Assembly: GCA_037135095.1 (NCBI GenBank)
Contig: JBAXKZ010000001.1
Coordinates: 74,220 to 138,219, forward strand
DNA from: CAIMZW01 sp037135095
Lineage (GTDB): Bacteria > Actinomycetota > Actinomycetes > Nanopelagicales > Nanopelagicaceae
DNA: 64,000 bases
Reading direction: 5' to 3'
Numbering within the stretch: the stretch's first letter is position 1; every line of letters starts with the position of its first letter. Shown in pieces: positions 8,441 to 17,603 of the stretch. Position numbers and translations under genes: made by a program. The notes below the pieces were generated by a model, which was not told the DNA's origin, searched no databases, and was given only the letters and a program-made list of their open reading frames with translations.

Positions 8441-9894
8441 TGGAATCGAATATGAGCAACTTTGAATATGCGTCAGCACCAGAATCAACTGCGATTCTCA
8501 ATATCGCCCCACAGTACGGCTTATTTATAGGCGGTAAATTTGTTGACGCCAAAAGCCAACAGTTTTTTCCAACAATCAACCCCGCAACCGAGAAAATAAT
8601 TTCGCAGATTAGTTTGGCTACGGAGGTAGATGTCGATATTGCCGTGGCAGCGGCTCGTGGCGCATATAACAAAGTCTGGTCCAAACTTTCCGCCGCCGAA
8701 CGCGGTAAGTACCTCTTTCGAATTGCTCGAATTCTTCAGGAACGTGCTCGAGAATTCGCCGTTCTTGAAACTCTAGATAACGGTAAGCCGATTCGAGAAT
8801 CTCGCGATGTGGATGTCCCACTTTCGGCAGCGCATTTTTTCTACCATGCTGGATGGGCGGACAAACTTTCACATGCTGGATTTGGTACCGATCCAAAACC
8901 ACATGGCGTCGTCGCTCAAATCATTCCGTGGAATTTCCCACTATTGATGTTGGCCTGGAAAGTTGCTCCAGCCCTTGCAACCGGTAACACCGTCGTTCTG
9001 AAACCAGCCGAGACGACCCCAATGACAGCCCTCTTATTTGCAGAAGTTTGCCAACAGGCCGGACTTCCTGACGGTGTAGTAAATATTGTTACTGGCGATG
9101 GCTCCACCGGAGCTCTGTTGGTTAACCACCCAGATGTCGACAAGATCGCCTTCACTGGATCTACTTCAGTTGGTAAAGCCATTGCGCGCGCCGTCTCTGG
9201 CACCAAGAAAAGCTTGACGCTAGAACTTGGCGGCAAGGCGGCCAATATCGTCTTCGACGATGCCCCGATTGATGAGACCGTTGAAGGAATCGTCAATGGA
9301 ATCTTCTTCAATCAAGGCCATGTTTGTTGTGCCGGATCCAGATTATTGCTTCAGGAAAACATTAGCGAACAACTTTTAGAGAAGTTTAAGCACCGAATGT
9401 CACAGATTAGAGTTGGCGATCCGATGGACAAGAACACCGATCTGGGCGCAATTAACAGCGCCGAACAATTGGCTCGCATAAATGAGTTGGCCAATTCCGG
9501 CGATGCCGAAGGGGCGCAGCGATGGAGTCCGGCGTGTGAGCTACCAACAACCGGCTTCTGGTATCCCCCAACGATCTTCACAGGAGTTACCCAAGCGCAC
9601 CGAATTGCGCGCGAAGAAATCTTCGGACCAGTGCTTTCAGTTCTCACCTTCAGAACGCCGCAAGAAGCTATCGAAAAGGCTAATAACACCCCTTACGGAC
9701 TCTCTGCCGGTGTCTGGAGCGATAAAGGTTCGCGAATTCTTTGGGCTAGCCAACGACTGCGCGCTGGTGTGATCTGGGCTAACACCTTCAATAAGTTTGA
9801 TCCAGCAAGCCCCTTCGGTGGCTATAAGGAATCTGGCTGGGGCCGCGAAGGCGGTCGTCACGGACTGGCAGCTTATGTAAAGGGTGGAAAATAA
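8440..9894 (+). CDS. NAD(P)+-dependent aldehyde dehydrogenase
   Basis: Full-length (484 residues) aldehyde dehydrogenase. The N-terminal Rossmann part has PWNFPLLM (163-170) and the NAD loop FTGSTSVGKA (238-247). The general base is Glu262 in LELGGK, and the catalytic Cys is in HVCCAGSR (about 296). C-terminal family elements NPYG/EEIFGPV are also present (TPYG and EEIFGPV in this copy). Start overlaps the deoC stop. Directly following deoC, it most likely oxidises the acetaldehyde released from deoxyribose-5-phosphate to acetate, preventing aldehyde toxicity. Exact aldehyde and cofactor preference cannot be read from the sequence. Confidence 0.92.
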   Translation: MESNMSNFEYASAPESTAILNIAPQYGLFIGGKFVDAKSQQFFPTINPATEKIISQISLATEVDVDIAVAAARGAYNKVWSKLSAAERGKYLFRIARILQERAREFAVLETLDNGKPIRESRDVDVPLSAAHFFYHAGWADKLSHAGFGTDPKPHGVVAQIIPWNFPLLMLAWKVAPALATGNTVVLKPAETTPMTALLFAEVCQQAGLPDGVVNIVTGDGSTGALLVNHPDVDKIAFTGSTSVGKAIARAVSGTKKSLTLELGGKAANIVFDDAPIDETVEGIVNGIFFNQGHVCCAGSRLLLQENISEQLLEKFKHRMSQIRVGDPMDKNTDLGAINSAEQLARINELANSGDAEGAQRWSPACELPTTGFWYPPTIFTGVTQAHRIAREEIFGPVLSVLTFRTPQEAIEKANNTPYGLSAGVWSDKGSRILWASQRLRAGVIWANTFNKFDPASPFGGYKESGWGREGGRHGLAAYVKGGK

Positions 9895-9895
9895 A

Positions 9896-10735
9896 ATGCG
9901 CATCGATGTTAAGAAAACCTACAAACTTTATATCGGCGGCGCTTTCCCTCGAAGTGAGTCCGGCCGAGTTTATGAAATTAACGATGCCGAAGGAAACTTC
10001 TTGGCTAACCCTTCGCTAGCTTCTCGTAAAGATCTTCGCGATAGCGTTGTAAGCGCTCGAGGCGCCTTTGGCGGCTGGAGCGGTGCTACCGCTTACAACC
10101 GCGGGCAAGTTCTATATCGAGTTGCGGAGTTGATGGAGGGGCGAACCTTTCAATTCGCCGAAGAGATCGCAGCACTTGAGGGCGTTAATTTCAAGAACGC
10201 AAAGTCCCAGGTGGCCGATGCCGTTGATTGTTGGGTTTGGTATGCCGGTTGGTGTGACAAGATCGCATCTGTAAGCGGCTCTACTAACTCGGTCTCCGGA
10301 CCATTCTATAATTTCACCGTTCCAGAAAGTTTGGGAGTAGTTGGCATCTTTGCCGATCAACAAAGCGCCCTTCTTGGTTTAGTTGCAGGTTTGGCGCCAG
10401 TTCTTGCCGGCGGAAATACTGCAGTTGTCATTGCATCCGAAAAATATCCACTTCCAGCAATCACATTGAGCGAAGTCCTAGCAACAAGTGATGTCCCAGC
10501 TGGGGTCGTAAATATTCTGACTGGCAGCAGCGCAGAACTTGCACCATGGCTCGGCAGCCACATGGATATCGATGGCATCGATTTATCTGGACTTTCCAAA
10601 AAAGAGGAGGCTGAAGTTCGATTGGCCGGAGTGGAAAACTTAAAGCGAATCTTCCGCTTTAGTGATTCTAATTCTCTTGCCCGCGTTCAAGCCTTTATGG
10701 AGAACAAAACAGTCTGGCACCCCATCGGTGTTTGA
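9896..10735 (+). CDS. Half-length aldehyde dehydrogenase family protein (no catalytic domain)
   Basis: 279 residues from the ATG at 9896, one base after the stop of the full dehydrogenase; an in-frame ATG at 9884 would overlap it and is less likely. The first ~220 residues align with the N-terminal, cofactor-binding part of aldehyde dehydrogenases (YKLYIGGAF, AGLAPVLAGGNTAVV, PAGVVNILTG). Sequence then diverges into a short Lys/Glu-rich tail. The LELGG glutamate and the catalytic cysteine segment are absent, and no continuation is visible in another frame before the convergent adenosine deaminase. The frame is intact, so it is probably a conserved partner or regulator of the upstream enzyme rather than a fresh pseudogene. 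I recall similar pairs next to deoC in Streptomyces. Confidence 0.8.
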   Translation: MRIDVKKTYKLYIGGAFPRSESGRVYEINDAEGNFLANPSLASRKDLRDSVVSARGAFGGWSGATAYNRGQVLYRVAELMEGRTFQFAEEIAALEGVNFKNAKSQVADAVDCWVWYAGWCDKIASVSGSTNSVSGPFYNFTVPESLGVVGIFADQQSALLGLVAGLAPVLAGGNTAVVIASEKYPLPAITLSEVLATSDVPAGVVNILTGSSAELAPWLGSHMDIDGIDLSGLSKKEEAEVRLAGVENLKRIFRFSDSNSLARVQAFMENKTVWHPIGV

Positions 10736-10737
10736 AG

Positions 10738-11832
10738 TTATTCCGCTGCTAACGCAAGGTAGCGCGGTTTCACAACCTGCTCAATAATCGCCAGGCGCTC
10801 CTCAAAAGGAATAAAGGCGCTCTTAAGCGCATTTATTGTGACGCGCTGCAGATCCAGAAGCGTCCAATCAAAAGCCTTGACGACTTCGGCCATCTCATGA
10901 GTCATAGAAGTTCGGCTCATTAATCGATTATCGGTATTAATTGTTACGCGAAAGCGCAACTTTTCTAGGATCCCAATTGGGTGGGATTCAATGGTTGCCG
11001 CTGCGCCAGTCTGGAGATTGGAAGTCGGGCAGAGCTCTAACGGAATTCGACGGTCTCGTACATAAGAAGCCAGCAGTCCGAGAACGGGCTCTGGACCTGT
11101 GAAGTCAATATCTTCAATGATTCGAACGCCGTGGCCTAACCGTTCGGCGCCGCACATTTGAATCGCCTGCCAAATCGATGGCAATCCGAATGCTTCGCCG
11201 GCGTGAATCGTAAAGTGCGCGTTGGCTTGGCGCAGATAGTCAAATGCTTCTTGTTGTTTAGTTGGTGGAAAGCCATCCTCGGGTCCAGCGATATCAAATC
11301 CGACTACGCCCCGATCGCGAAACTCAACAACCTTCTCCGCTACCAATTGCGCGTGATCGTTCTGTCTAAGGGCGCAAAGAAGTTGCTCGACCCGAATCGG
11401 AGTCCCTTCTGCCGTTGCCGCCGCCATCCCTTGCTTGAAACCTTCGGTAGTTGCTTCGATCACTTGGTTGAGGTTTAAACCTCTAGAAGTAAAAAGCTCA
11501 GGTGCACCTCTGACTTCGGCGTAGACCACACCGTCGCGGGCAAGATCAATGGCACATTCTTTAGCGACTCGAATAATTGCCGCTTCGGTCTGCATCACGG
11601 CAATCGTGTGTTCAAAGGTCTCTAAGTAACGAACCAAAGAACCAGAGTCACACGACTCTTGGAACCAGTCGGCGAGCGCTGCAGGGTCTTTGGTTGGAAG
11701 CGCCTCGTAGCCAATTTCGTTGGCTAGTTCAATTATGGTTTGAGGACGCAAGCCACCATCCAAGTGGTCATGGATAACTGCCTTTGGAGCTCGCTTAATT
11801 TGATCTAGCGTCGGAATGGAATTTAGCGACAT
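10738..11832 (-). CDS. add: Adenosine deaminase
   Basis: Converts (deoxy)adenosine to (deoxy)inosine, which PNP can then split. 364 residues from ATG 11832, preceded by AGAAGG at good spacing; a TTG at 11838 overlaps the deoA stop and is less likely. Metal and catalytic motifs: HDHLDGGLRP (N-terminal zinc histidines in the actinobacterial form), HAGE, LCPTSN and NTDNRLMS. The gene follows deoA with a two-base gap and is convergent with the half dehydrogenase gene, whose stop lies two bases away, with no terminator between them. Confidence 0.95.
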   Translation of the reverse strand: MSLNSIPTLDQIKRAPKAVIHDHLDGGLRPQTIIELANEIGYEALPTKDPAALADWFQESCDSGSLVRYLETFEHTIAVMQTEAAIIRVAKECAIDLARDGVVYAEVRGAPELFTSRGLNLNQVIEATTEGFKQGMAAATAEGTPIRVEQLLCALRQNDHAQLVAEKVVEFRDRGVVGFDIAGPEDGFPPTKQQEAFDYLRQANAHFTIHAGEAFGLPSIWQAIQMCGAERLGHGVRIIEDIDFTGPEPVLGLLASYVRDRRIPLELCPTSNLQTGAAATIESHPIGILEKLRFRVTINTDNRLMSRTSMTHEMAEVVKAFDWTLLDLQRVTINALKSAFIPFEERLAIIEQVVKPRYLALAAE

Positions 11833-11834
11833 GG

Positions 11835-13136
11835 TCAACCTTCTATTCGATCAATAATTAGTGGCAAACGTTCTAACTTTTCACCAGTCGAACTAATTCG
11901 CAGCGCACCTGAAAGTGCATCAGTTGCCCTGGCAAATCGTTCTGGCTCATCGGTGTGCAAAGTAAAAATAGATTGCCCTTTTTTAACCTGCTCCCCAGGT
12001 TTGGCATGAATCTCAATTCCAGCACCGGCTTGGACTTGTTCTCCCTGACGAGAGCGGCCAGCGCCTAAGCGCCAAGCAGCGATGCCAACTTTCATCGCAT
12101 CCATCCCGATTAACTCGCCATCGGCATCGGCCAGAAATTCAATCTTCTCTTTTGCCACAGGAAGTGCGGCGTCAGGATCGCCACCTTGAGCTTTGATCAT
12201 TCGACGCCACGAATCCATTGCGGCACCATTCTTGAGCGCCTCGGCGGGATCTAGCTTGGATTTAACGCCGGCGGCGGCCAACATTTCGCGCGCCAAAATT
12301 ACCGTTAATTCCACAATATCTGCGGGGCCGCCCCCGGCTAGAACTTCAACGGATTCCCGAACTTCCAAGGCATTTCCGGCGGTCAAGCCCAGTGGCACAT
12401 CCATTGCAGTCACCAGCGCCAGGGTCTTTACGCCCGCTCTGGTTCCAAGTTCCACCATGGTGCGCGCCAGCTCCTTAGCCCGCTCCGGTTGGCTCATAAA
12501 GGCTCCTACGCCTGTTTTAACATCTAATACCAGGGCGCCGGTGCCTTCGGCGATCTTCTTACTCATGATGGATGAGGCGATCAATGGGATCGCTTCAACC
12601 GTTGCCGTTACATCCCGAAGGGCATAAAGCTTCTTATCCGCTGGGGCCAATCCTGCCCCAGCGGCACAAATCACAGCGCCGCAATCTTGGAGTACCGCCA
12701 ACATTTCGGCGTTGCTTAAGGAAGCTCGCCAGCCCGGAATCGACTCTAATTTATCTAAGGTGCCACCGGTGTGGCCTAAACCGCGACCGGAAAGTTGTGG
12801 CACCGCAGCACCGCATGCTGCAACCAATGGGGCTAATGGCAAGGTGATCTTGTCGCCGACGCCACCGGTGGAGTGCTTATCAACTGTTGGTCGATCGAGC
12901 GCTGACCATTCCATCCGTTCGCCAGAATTGATCATTGCATCAGTCCAGCGCGAAATCTCACGTGAGTTCATGCCATTCAGCAATATCGCCATAAGAAGCG
13001 CCGACATCTGCTCATCAGCGACTACCCCGCGGGTGTAAGCGTCGATGACCCAATCGATTTGTTCATTTGAAAGTTCATGTCGATCGCGTTTAGCTGCGAT
13101 AACTTCTACCGCTGCGAAGTTTTCCGTTTTGCTCAA
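11835..13136 (-). CDS. deoA: Thymidine phosphorylase
   Basis: Phosphorolysis of thymidine and deoxyuridine to the base and deoxyribose-1-phosphate. The phosphate-binding KHSTGGVGDK motif is present, along with the glycosyltransferase family 3 helical N-domain and a C-terminal pyrimidine-phosphorylase domain (GEQVKKGQSIFTLH). I place the start at TTG 13136, which overlaps the cdd stop (TTGA) and has AGGA about ten bases upstream, giving 433 residues. An in-frame extension to 13172 would run inside cdd and lacks support. Its product feeds the same mutase-DeoC route as PNP. Confidence 0.94.
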   Translation of the reverse strand: MSKTENFAAVEVIAAKRDRHELSNEQIDWVIDAYTRGVVADEQMSALLMAILLNGMNSREISRWTDAMINSGERMEWSALDRPTVDKHSTGGVGDKITLPLAPLVAACGAAVPQLSGRGLGHTGGTLDKLESIPGWRASLSNAEMLAVLQDCGAVICAAGAGLAPADKKLYALRDVTATVEAIPLIASSIMSKKIAEGTGALVLDVKTGVGAFMSQPERAKELARTMVELGTRAGVKTLALVTAMDVPLGLTAGNALEVRESVEVLAGGGPADIVELTVILAREMLAAAGVKSKLDPAEALKNGAAMDSWRRMIKAQGGDPDAALPVAKEKIEFLADADGELIGMDAMKVGIAAWRLGAGRSRQGEQVQAGAGIEIHAKPGEQVKKGQSIFTLHTDEPERFARATDALSGALRISSTGEKLERLPLIIDRIEG

Positions 13137-13531
13137 GGAGTGATTCCTAAATCTTCGGGACCAAATGCCCAAGGCAATAACTTGGACATCGGTAATGGGC
13201 CATCTGGTGTCATAAAAAGAAGATCGTTTCCACCGTGTTCAAACAATAATTGTCGACAGCGCCCACAGGGTGAAAGATAAGAACCACTGCTATCAACACA
13301 AACGGCGGCAACTAATCGGCCACCCCCGCTGGCTACTAGATTCGAAACTAAGCCACACTCCGCACAAAGTCCCAATCCATAACTGGCATTCTCGACATTG
13401 GTCCCCGTAACAATTCGACCATCGTCTACTAATGCCGCAACGCCAACGGGAAACTTCGAATACGGTGAATATGATCGCGTCATAATTGTTTTAGCTTCTC
13501 GGTGAAGTAGCTCCCAATCAATTGAAATCAT
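13133..13531 (-). CDS. cdd: Cytidine deaminase
   Basis: Zinc enzyme deaminating cytidine and deoxycytidine to (deoxy)uridine. 132 residues, the short homotetrameric class. Zinc site: CAEC (catalytic Glu after the first zinc-linked Cys) and PCGRC; the substrate loop NVENASYG precedes them. The start overlaps the stop of the ABC permease (13528-14787) by four bases, and its end overlaps deoA, so transporter and catabolic enzymes are one coupled operon. Confidence 0.96.
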   Translation of the reverse strand: MISIDWELLHREAKTIMTRSYSPYSKFPVGVAALVDDGRIVTGTNVENASYGLGLCAECGLVSNLVASGGGRLVAAVCVDSSGSYLSPCGRCRQLLFEHGGNDLLFMTPDGPLPMSKLLPWAFGPEDLGITP

Positions 13532-14787
13532 TTAGATTCGCCTCGGTGATAAGGAATTCCATCGGCTGCCGGTGCTCGAACTCTGCCAACAAATCCAGTA
13601 ACGGCAATAACGGTGGCGATATACGGAACCATCAACATAAACTCAGATGGAATTGGGGTGCCGATAATCGAGAGCACTCCTTGTAGATTGTCAGCAAAGC
13701 CAAAGAGTAGCGCGGCAGCGACCGCACCCAGAGGGCTCCAACGACCAAAGATCACTGCAGCTAAAGCAATAAAGCCCTTACCTGCCGTCATCTCTTTACC
13801 AAAGGCACCTACTGCGCCAACCGTGAAGTAGGCACCACCGAGTCCTGCCACAAGACCGGCAATAATCACATTGCGAAACCTAATTGCATTGACGTTGATA
13901 CCAACGCTGTCGGCTGCTGTTGGATGTTCACCAACCGCTCTGGTACGAAGCCCCCATCGGGTTTTAAAGAGCGATAGATGGGTAGCCGCAACGACCAAAT
14001 ACATTAGGTAGACAATGATGGTTTGGTAGAAAAAGATTGGTCCCAAGACTGGAATTTTCCAGAGAATCGGAATTTTTATCGGCGAAAGGATGGGGCCAGA
14101 GTTCCAAGTATTTTGGTATGGAATCAGCAACTTCTTGTATAGGAAGTCGGTTATACCGATTACTAATACATTTAATACGAAACCTAAGATGACTTGGTCA
14201 ATAGAGAATTTGATGGCAAAGGTTGCCAAGAGCAGCGAAATCATGGCGCCAGCAAGTGGCGCAACTAGTAGCCCCCAGGTTGTGTTGTGGGTAAGGCTCG
14301 CAACTACTCCCGACGCAAATGCGCCTGCAAGTAGTTGGCCTTCGATCGCGATATTGATAACTCCAGATCGCTCACTGAGAACGCCGGCCATTGAGCCAAA
14401 GATCAACGGAACTGAAAGCAATAGCGCGCCTTGCAGTAATCCAGTAAATGGTATGAATTTTCCGCTGGCTGCCCAGCAAAGAAAGGACATAACCAATCCG
14501 AATCCAGTAATTCCACTGGCCAGGCGAATCGTCTTTCGGGCTCGAAATTGGAACAAAGCCAAAGTAGAACCCGATAACGAAATTAAACTAAAGATCAGCG
14601 AACCAGTCTTCGCATTAATTACCCACTGATTTAGCGCGATCCATTCCTTATCGAGAACAAAACCAAAGGTAACTGGATCCTTTGACTTAGCCATTATGGC
14701 AAATGTAATAAGTGCGGCAAAGGAGAGAACGAACATAACGATGACGCCAACCCGACGGCGACGTTCAGCTGCAGATAAGTTCTCCAT
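13528..14787 (-). CDS. Nucleoside ABC transporter permease (second permease)
   Basis: Multi-spanning membrane permease of the BPD_transp_2/NupQ-like class, 419 residues. It has an N-terminal extension with two to three extra hydrophobic segments before the family core, then typical features such as AGVLSERSGVINIAIEGQ and AVGEHPTAADSVGIN. It pairs with the 389-residue permease immediately upstream, whose stop is adjacent to this ATG. Together with the double-ATPase subunit and the BMP-family binding protein it forms a nucleoside importer, a function supported by the overlapping cytidine deaminase and thymidine phosphorylase genes. Confidence 0.9.
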   Translation of the reverse strand: MENLSAAERRRRVGVIVMFVLSFAALITFAIMAKSKDPVTFGFVLDKEWIALNQWVINAKTGSLIFSLISLSGSTLALFQFRARKTIRLASGITGFGLVMSFLCWAASGKFIPFTGLLQGALLLSVPLIFGSMAGVLSERSGVINIAIEGQLLAGAFASGVVASLTHNTTWGLLVAPLAGAMISLLLATFAIKFSIDQVILGFVLNVLVIGITDFLYKKLLIPYQNTWNSGPILSPIKIPILWKIPVLGPIFFYQTIIVYLMYLVVAATHLSLFKTRWGLRTRAVGEHPTAADSVGINVNAIRFRNVIIAGLVAGLGGAYFTVGAVGAFGKEMTAGKGFIALAAVIFGRWSPLGAVAAALLFGFADNLQGVLSIIGTPIPSEFMLMVPYIATVIAVTGFVGRVRAPAADGIPYHRGESK

Positions 14788-15957
14788 TTATCCATTCCAT
14801 CCTTTGGAAACTATTCCGCCGGAAACTTTAAGTCCCTTAAATCGGAAGATTGTTCGAACGAGAGTCGGGGCTGCGATAAAGAGAACAACCAGAGCTTGAA
14901 TAACCAAGACAATGTCAATTGGTGTGGAAGTATTTGCCTGCATCGTTAACCCGCCGGCCCGAAGCGCGCCAAAAAGTATGGCGGCAAAAACGGTGCCGAT
15001 TGGTTGTGCTCGCCCTAGAAGTGCGACGGTAATAGCATCGAAACCGAAATTGCCGGCAGTTCCGGCCGTTAAAGAGTAGTCACTTCCTAAAACGTGAACC
15101 GCCCCACCAAGCCCAGCTAGCGCCCCACAGATAACCATTGCTGAAGTCATAACAAAGGGAACAGAAATTCCGGCGGTTTTGGCTGCCGCAGTATTGGCTC
15201 CAACAGCGCGGAAGCGGAAACCCCAAGTGCTTCGCGATAACAACCACCAGACAAATCCTGCCGCCGCCAACGCCACAAGAATGCCAGCATTAACGCGCAT
15301 GCTTTCTCCGGCCAGGTGTGGCAATCTGGCATTTGGACCAACCTGAGGTGCGATCGGATCTTTTCGACCCTTCTGCAAGAAGGCAGTGGTACTAAGTAAA
15401 TAAAGAAGAAAATATGAAGCTACATAATTGAGCATGATGGTCACGATGACTTCGTGTGCTCCCGTACGAGCTTTTAGCAGCCCAACTAAGCCACCCCATA
15501 GTCCAGCAAGAATTACGCCAGCTAACATGGCAAGGATTACGTGAATCACTGGTGGCAGGTTGTAATGAAAACCAACATAGGAGGCACCAACTGCGCCAAA
15601 AATGAATTGACCCTGGGCACCGATATTGAACAGACCGGCACGGAAAGCAAGAGCTACTGAAAGACCCGCCAAAATTAGCGGCGCCGCCGAAACCATAGTT
15701 TCTGAAAGCGGATAAAAACCTTGGAGCAGGGTGTGGCCACGAGCCAGATTTGGATCATAAACCGCTCCTTGGAAGAGCGCCAAATATGCGTTTCCTGCCG
15801 CTGCCAGACCCGCTCGTAAAATCTTAAGCGGCGAACCGGCCTTTAAAACAACCGAATCTGAGAAGGCGATCAACAGACCACCAAAAAACAGAGCTAACGA
15901 GAATGCCAGGGCTGGAAGGGCGACCGGTTGAAAGGTGGATTTCTTAATCCGCATCAT
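14788..15957 (-). CDS. Nucleoside ABC transporter permease (first permease)
   Basis: 389-residue integral membrane permease, NupP-like. Core signatures include FRAGLFNIGAQGQFIFGA and FRFRAVGANTAAAKTAGI, the latter being the cytoplasmic loop that contacts the ATPase. The ATG (15957) overlaps the stop of the ATPase gene (ATGA); GGAAAAGGAAAG lies just upstream. Forms a heterodimeric channel with the 419-residue permease. Confidence 0.9.
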   Translation of the reverse strand: MMRIKKSTFQPVALPALAFSLALFFGGLLIAFSDSVVLKAGSPLKILRAGLAAAGNAYLALFQGAVYDPNLARGHTLLQGFYPLSETMVSAAPLILAGLSVALAFRAGLFNIGAQGQFIFGAVGASYVGFHYNLPPVIHVILAMLAGVILAGLWGGLVGLLKARTGAHEVIVTIMLNYVASYFLLYLLSTTAFLQKGRKDPIAPQVGPNARLPHLAGESMRVNAGILVALAAAGFVWWLLSRSTWGFRFRAVGANTAAAKTAGISVPFVMTSAMVICGALAGLGGAVHVLGSDYSLTAGTAGNFGFDAITVALLGRAQPIGTVFAAILFGALRAGGLTMQANTSTPIDIVLVIQALVVLFIAAPTLVRTIFRFKGLKVSGGIVSKGWNG

Positions 15958-17477
15958 GCGCTCTTTCCTTTTCCGACGCCATCGACGACACCTGCCATTA
16001 GTAAACCAAGTTCTTCTCTGGAAACAGTGCTAGGGACGATTGCCAAAATTTCACCGCGATACATAACTGCAATCCGATCAGCTAACGCTAGAACTTCATC
16101 GAGTTCAGTACTAAACAAGAGCACGCCTCGACCAGCATCGCGTTCGGCCAGAATTCGCTCGTGGACAAATTCAATAGAACCTACATCCAATCCACGAGTT
16201 GGTTGCGAGGCAACTAATACTTGAACGGGGCGTGAGAGTTCTCGGGCAAGCACTACCTTTTGTTTATTTCCACCTGAGAGCGAAGAGACTGGATCTGATA
16301 CCGCTTGAATTCGAATATCGAATTCCGCGACCCGCTTCTGGGCTTCGCTGGCAACAACCCCAGGAAATAGTTGTACTCCCTTTGCGAAGGGAGGTAGATC
16401 GTGAAGATCCAAAATTAAGTTTTCCGAAATTGAAAATGAGCTGATGAGACCATCGAGTTCACGAGACTCGGGAACAAAGGCGATCCCTAGGTGAAGGGCT
16501 TGGCGGACAGTTTTGCCGATTAACTCCTCGCCGTTAATTGTGATCGATCCTTCTACATGTGCTTCAAGATTTACCATTGCTCTGGCAAGCTCGGACTGAC
16601 CGTTACCTTGGACACCAGCAATGGCCACAACTTCACCGGCGTGAACTTCGAGCGTCACCTTCTTTACGATCGCGCGACCTGTTGGATCCTTGATCGTTAA
16701 ATTCTTGATATCCAAGATCGTCGCCCCAATTGTGTGAGCACCCTTATCTGGATTTAGTTGAACTGGGCGACCGACCATCAATGAAGCGAGTTCCTCTTGA
16801 CTAGCTGAAGGTTCTGCGGTTCCTACCACTTTTCCGCGCCGGATGATGGTGATTCGATCGGCAGCAGCTTTAACTTCGCGAAGTTTGTGAGTAATAAAAA
16901 TGATTGAAGTCCCGCGTTCCTTAAGGTTCTTCATAATATTTAATAACTCATCAGTCTCTTGTGGCGTGAGAACCGCTGTTGGCTCATCCAAAATCAAAAC
17001 TTTTGCGTCATAGATCAACGCACGAATAATTTCAACGCGCTGTTGCACGCCGACGGGCAGGTCCTCAACGCGAGCATCGGGATCAACTTCGAAGTTAAAT
17101 TCATCGGAAACTCGTTTGATCGCTATCCGCGCATCTGCCAAATTTAGCAATCCGCCGAAACCGACCTTTTCGTGACCCAATACAATATTTTCAGCGACAG
17201 TAAATACTGGGACCAACATAAAGTGTTGGTGAACCATCCCAATCCCAGCGGCCAAAGCATCGCTGGGTTTGCGGATATTTTTCACAACGCCTTCAACCAA
17301 GATTTCGCCCGAATCAGCAGCAACTAAGCCGTAAACAATATTCATCAAAGTGGATTTCCCGGCGCCATTTTCACCCAAGATGGCATGAATCTCGCCCGTT
17401 CCTACGGAGAGATCGATCGAATCATTTGCTACTAGTGCCCCAAAACTCTTGGTGATTCCGCGTAATTCAAGCGACAC
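15954..17477 (-). CDS. Nucleoside ABC transporter ATP-binding protein (tandem ATPase)
   Basis: 507 residues carrying two ABC domains in one chain, as in RbsA/NupO-type importers. The first domain has Walker A GENGAGKST, signature LPVGVQQRVEI and Walker B LILDEPTAVL. The second has the loop GVQGNGQSE, signature LSGGNKQKVVLA, and VLVASQPTRGLD in place of an acidic Walker B, so it is probably degenerate, which is usual in this family. GTG start 17477 has GGAGAGG upstream. It follows the BMP gene after a terminator-like hairpin (17545-17582), suggesting lower expression than the binding protein. Confidence 0.93.
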   Translation of the reverse strand: MSLELRGITKSFGALVANDSIDLSVGTGEIHAILGENGAGKSTLMNIVYGLVAADSGEILVEGVVKNIRKPSDALAAGIGMVHQHFMLVPVFTVAENIVLGHEKVGFGGLLNLADARIAIKRVSDEFNFEVDPDARVEDLPVGVQQRVEIIRALIYDAKVLILDEPTAVLTPQETDELLNIMKNLKERGTSIIFITHKLREVKAAADRITIIRRGKVVGTAEPSASQEELASLMVGRPVQLNPDKGAHTIGATILDIKNLTIKDPTGRAIVKKVTLEVHAGEVVAIAGVQGNGQSELARAMVNLEAHVEGSITINGEELIGKTVRQALHLGIAFVPESRELDGLISSFSISENLILDLHDLPPFAKGVQLFPGVVASEAQKRVAEFDIRIQAVSDPVSSLSGGNKQKVVLARELSRPVQVLVASQPTRGLDVGSIEFVHERILAERDAGRGVLLFSTELDEVLALADRIAVMYRGEILAIVPSTVSREELGLLMAGVVDGVGKGKSA

Positions 17478-17544
17478 GATTTCCTCTCCAAATTTAGCTG
17501 ATGGTGCAGTTCAACGCTATTCGTATCCTAAACCTAAAACTACA

Positions 17545-17582
17545 TAAAAAAACTGAGGGAACTCGTTAGAGTCCCCTCAGTT
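17545..17582 (-). terminator. Hairpin terminator between BMP gene and ABC ATPase gene
   Basis: Inverted repeat 17551-17564 / 17569-17582 (arms AACTGAGGGAACTC and GAGTCCCCTCAGTT) with one mismatch and a GTTA loop. Read on the minus strand it is followed by a run of T residues (complement of 17545-17551). It sits directly after the BMP stop codon and before the ATPase start, so it likely causes partial termination within the operon. Confidence 0.85.
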
Positions 17583-17603
17583 CTTGGCGTGCGAACTACA
17601 GAA

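Noticed and set aside
10600..10737. Frameshift explanation for the short aldehyde dehydrogenase
   Set aside because: No frame downstream encodes the missing catalytic half; the next sequence is the adenosine deaminase gene on the other strand.
12193..12627. Plus-strand open frame of 144 codons
   Set aside because: Fully antisense to thymidine phosphorylase; low-complexity Ser/Ala/Thr composition is a mirror of the real gene's codons.
14090..14629. Plus-strand open frame of 179 codons
   Set aside because: Antisense to the nucleoside permease gene, no ribosome site and no family features.
15954..17477. Two separate ATPase genes or a fusion event
   Set aside because: Tandem ATPase domains in one chain are normal for BMP- and ribose-type importers.
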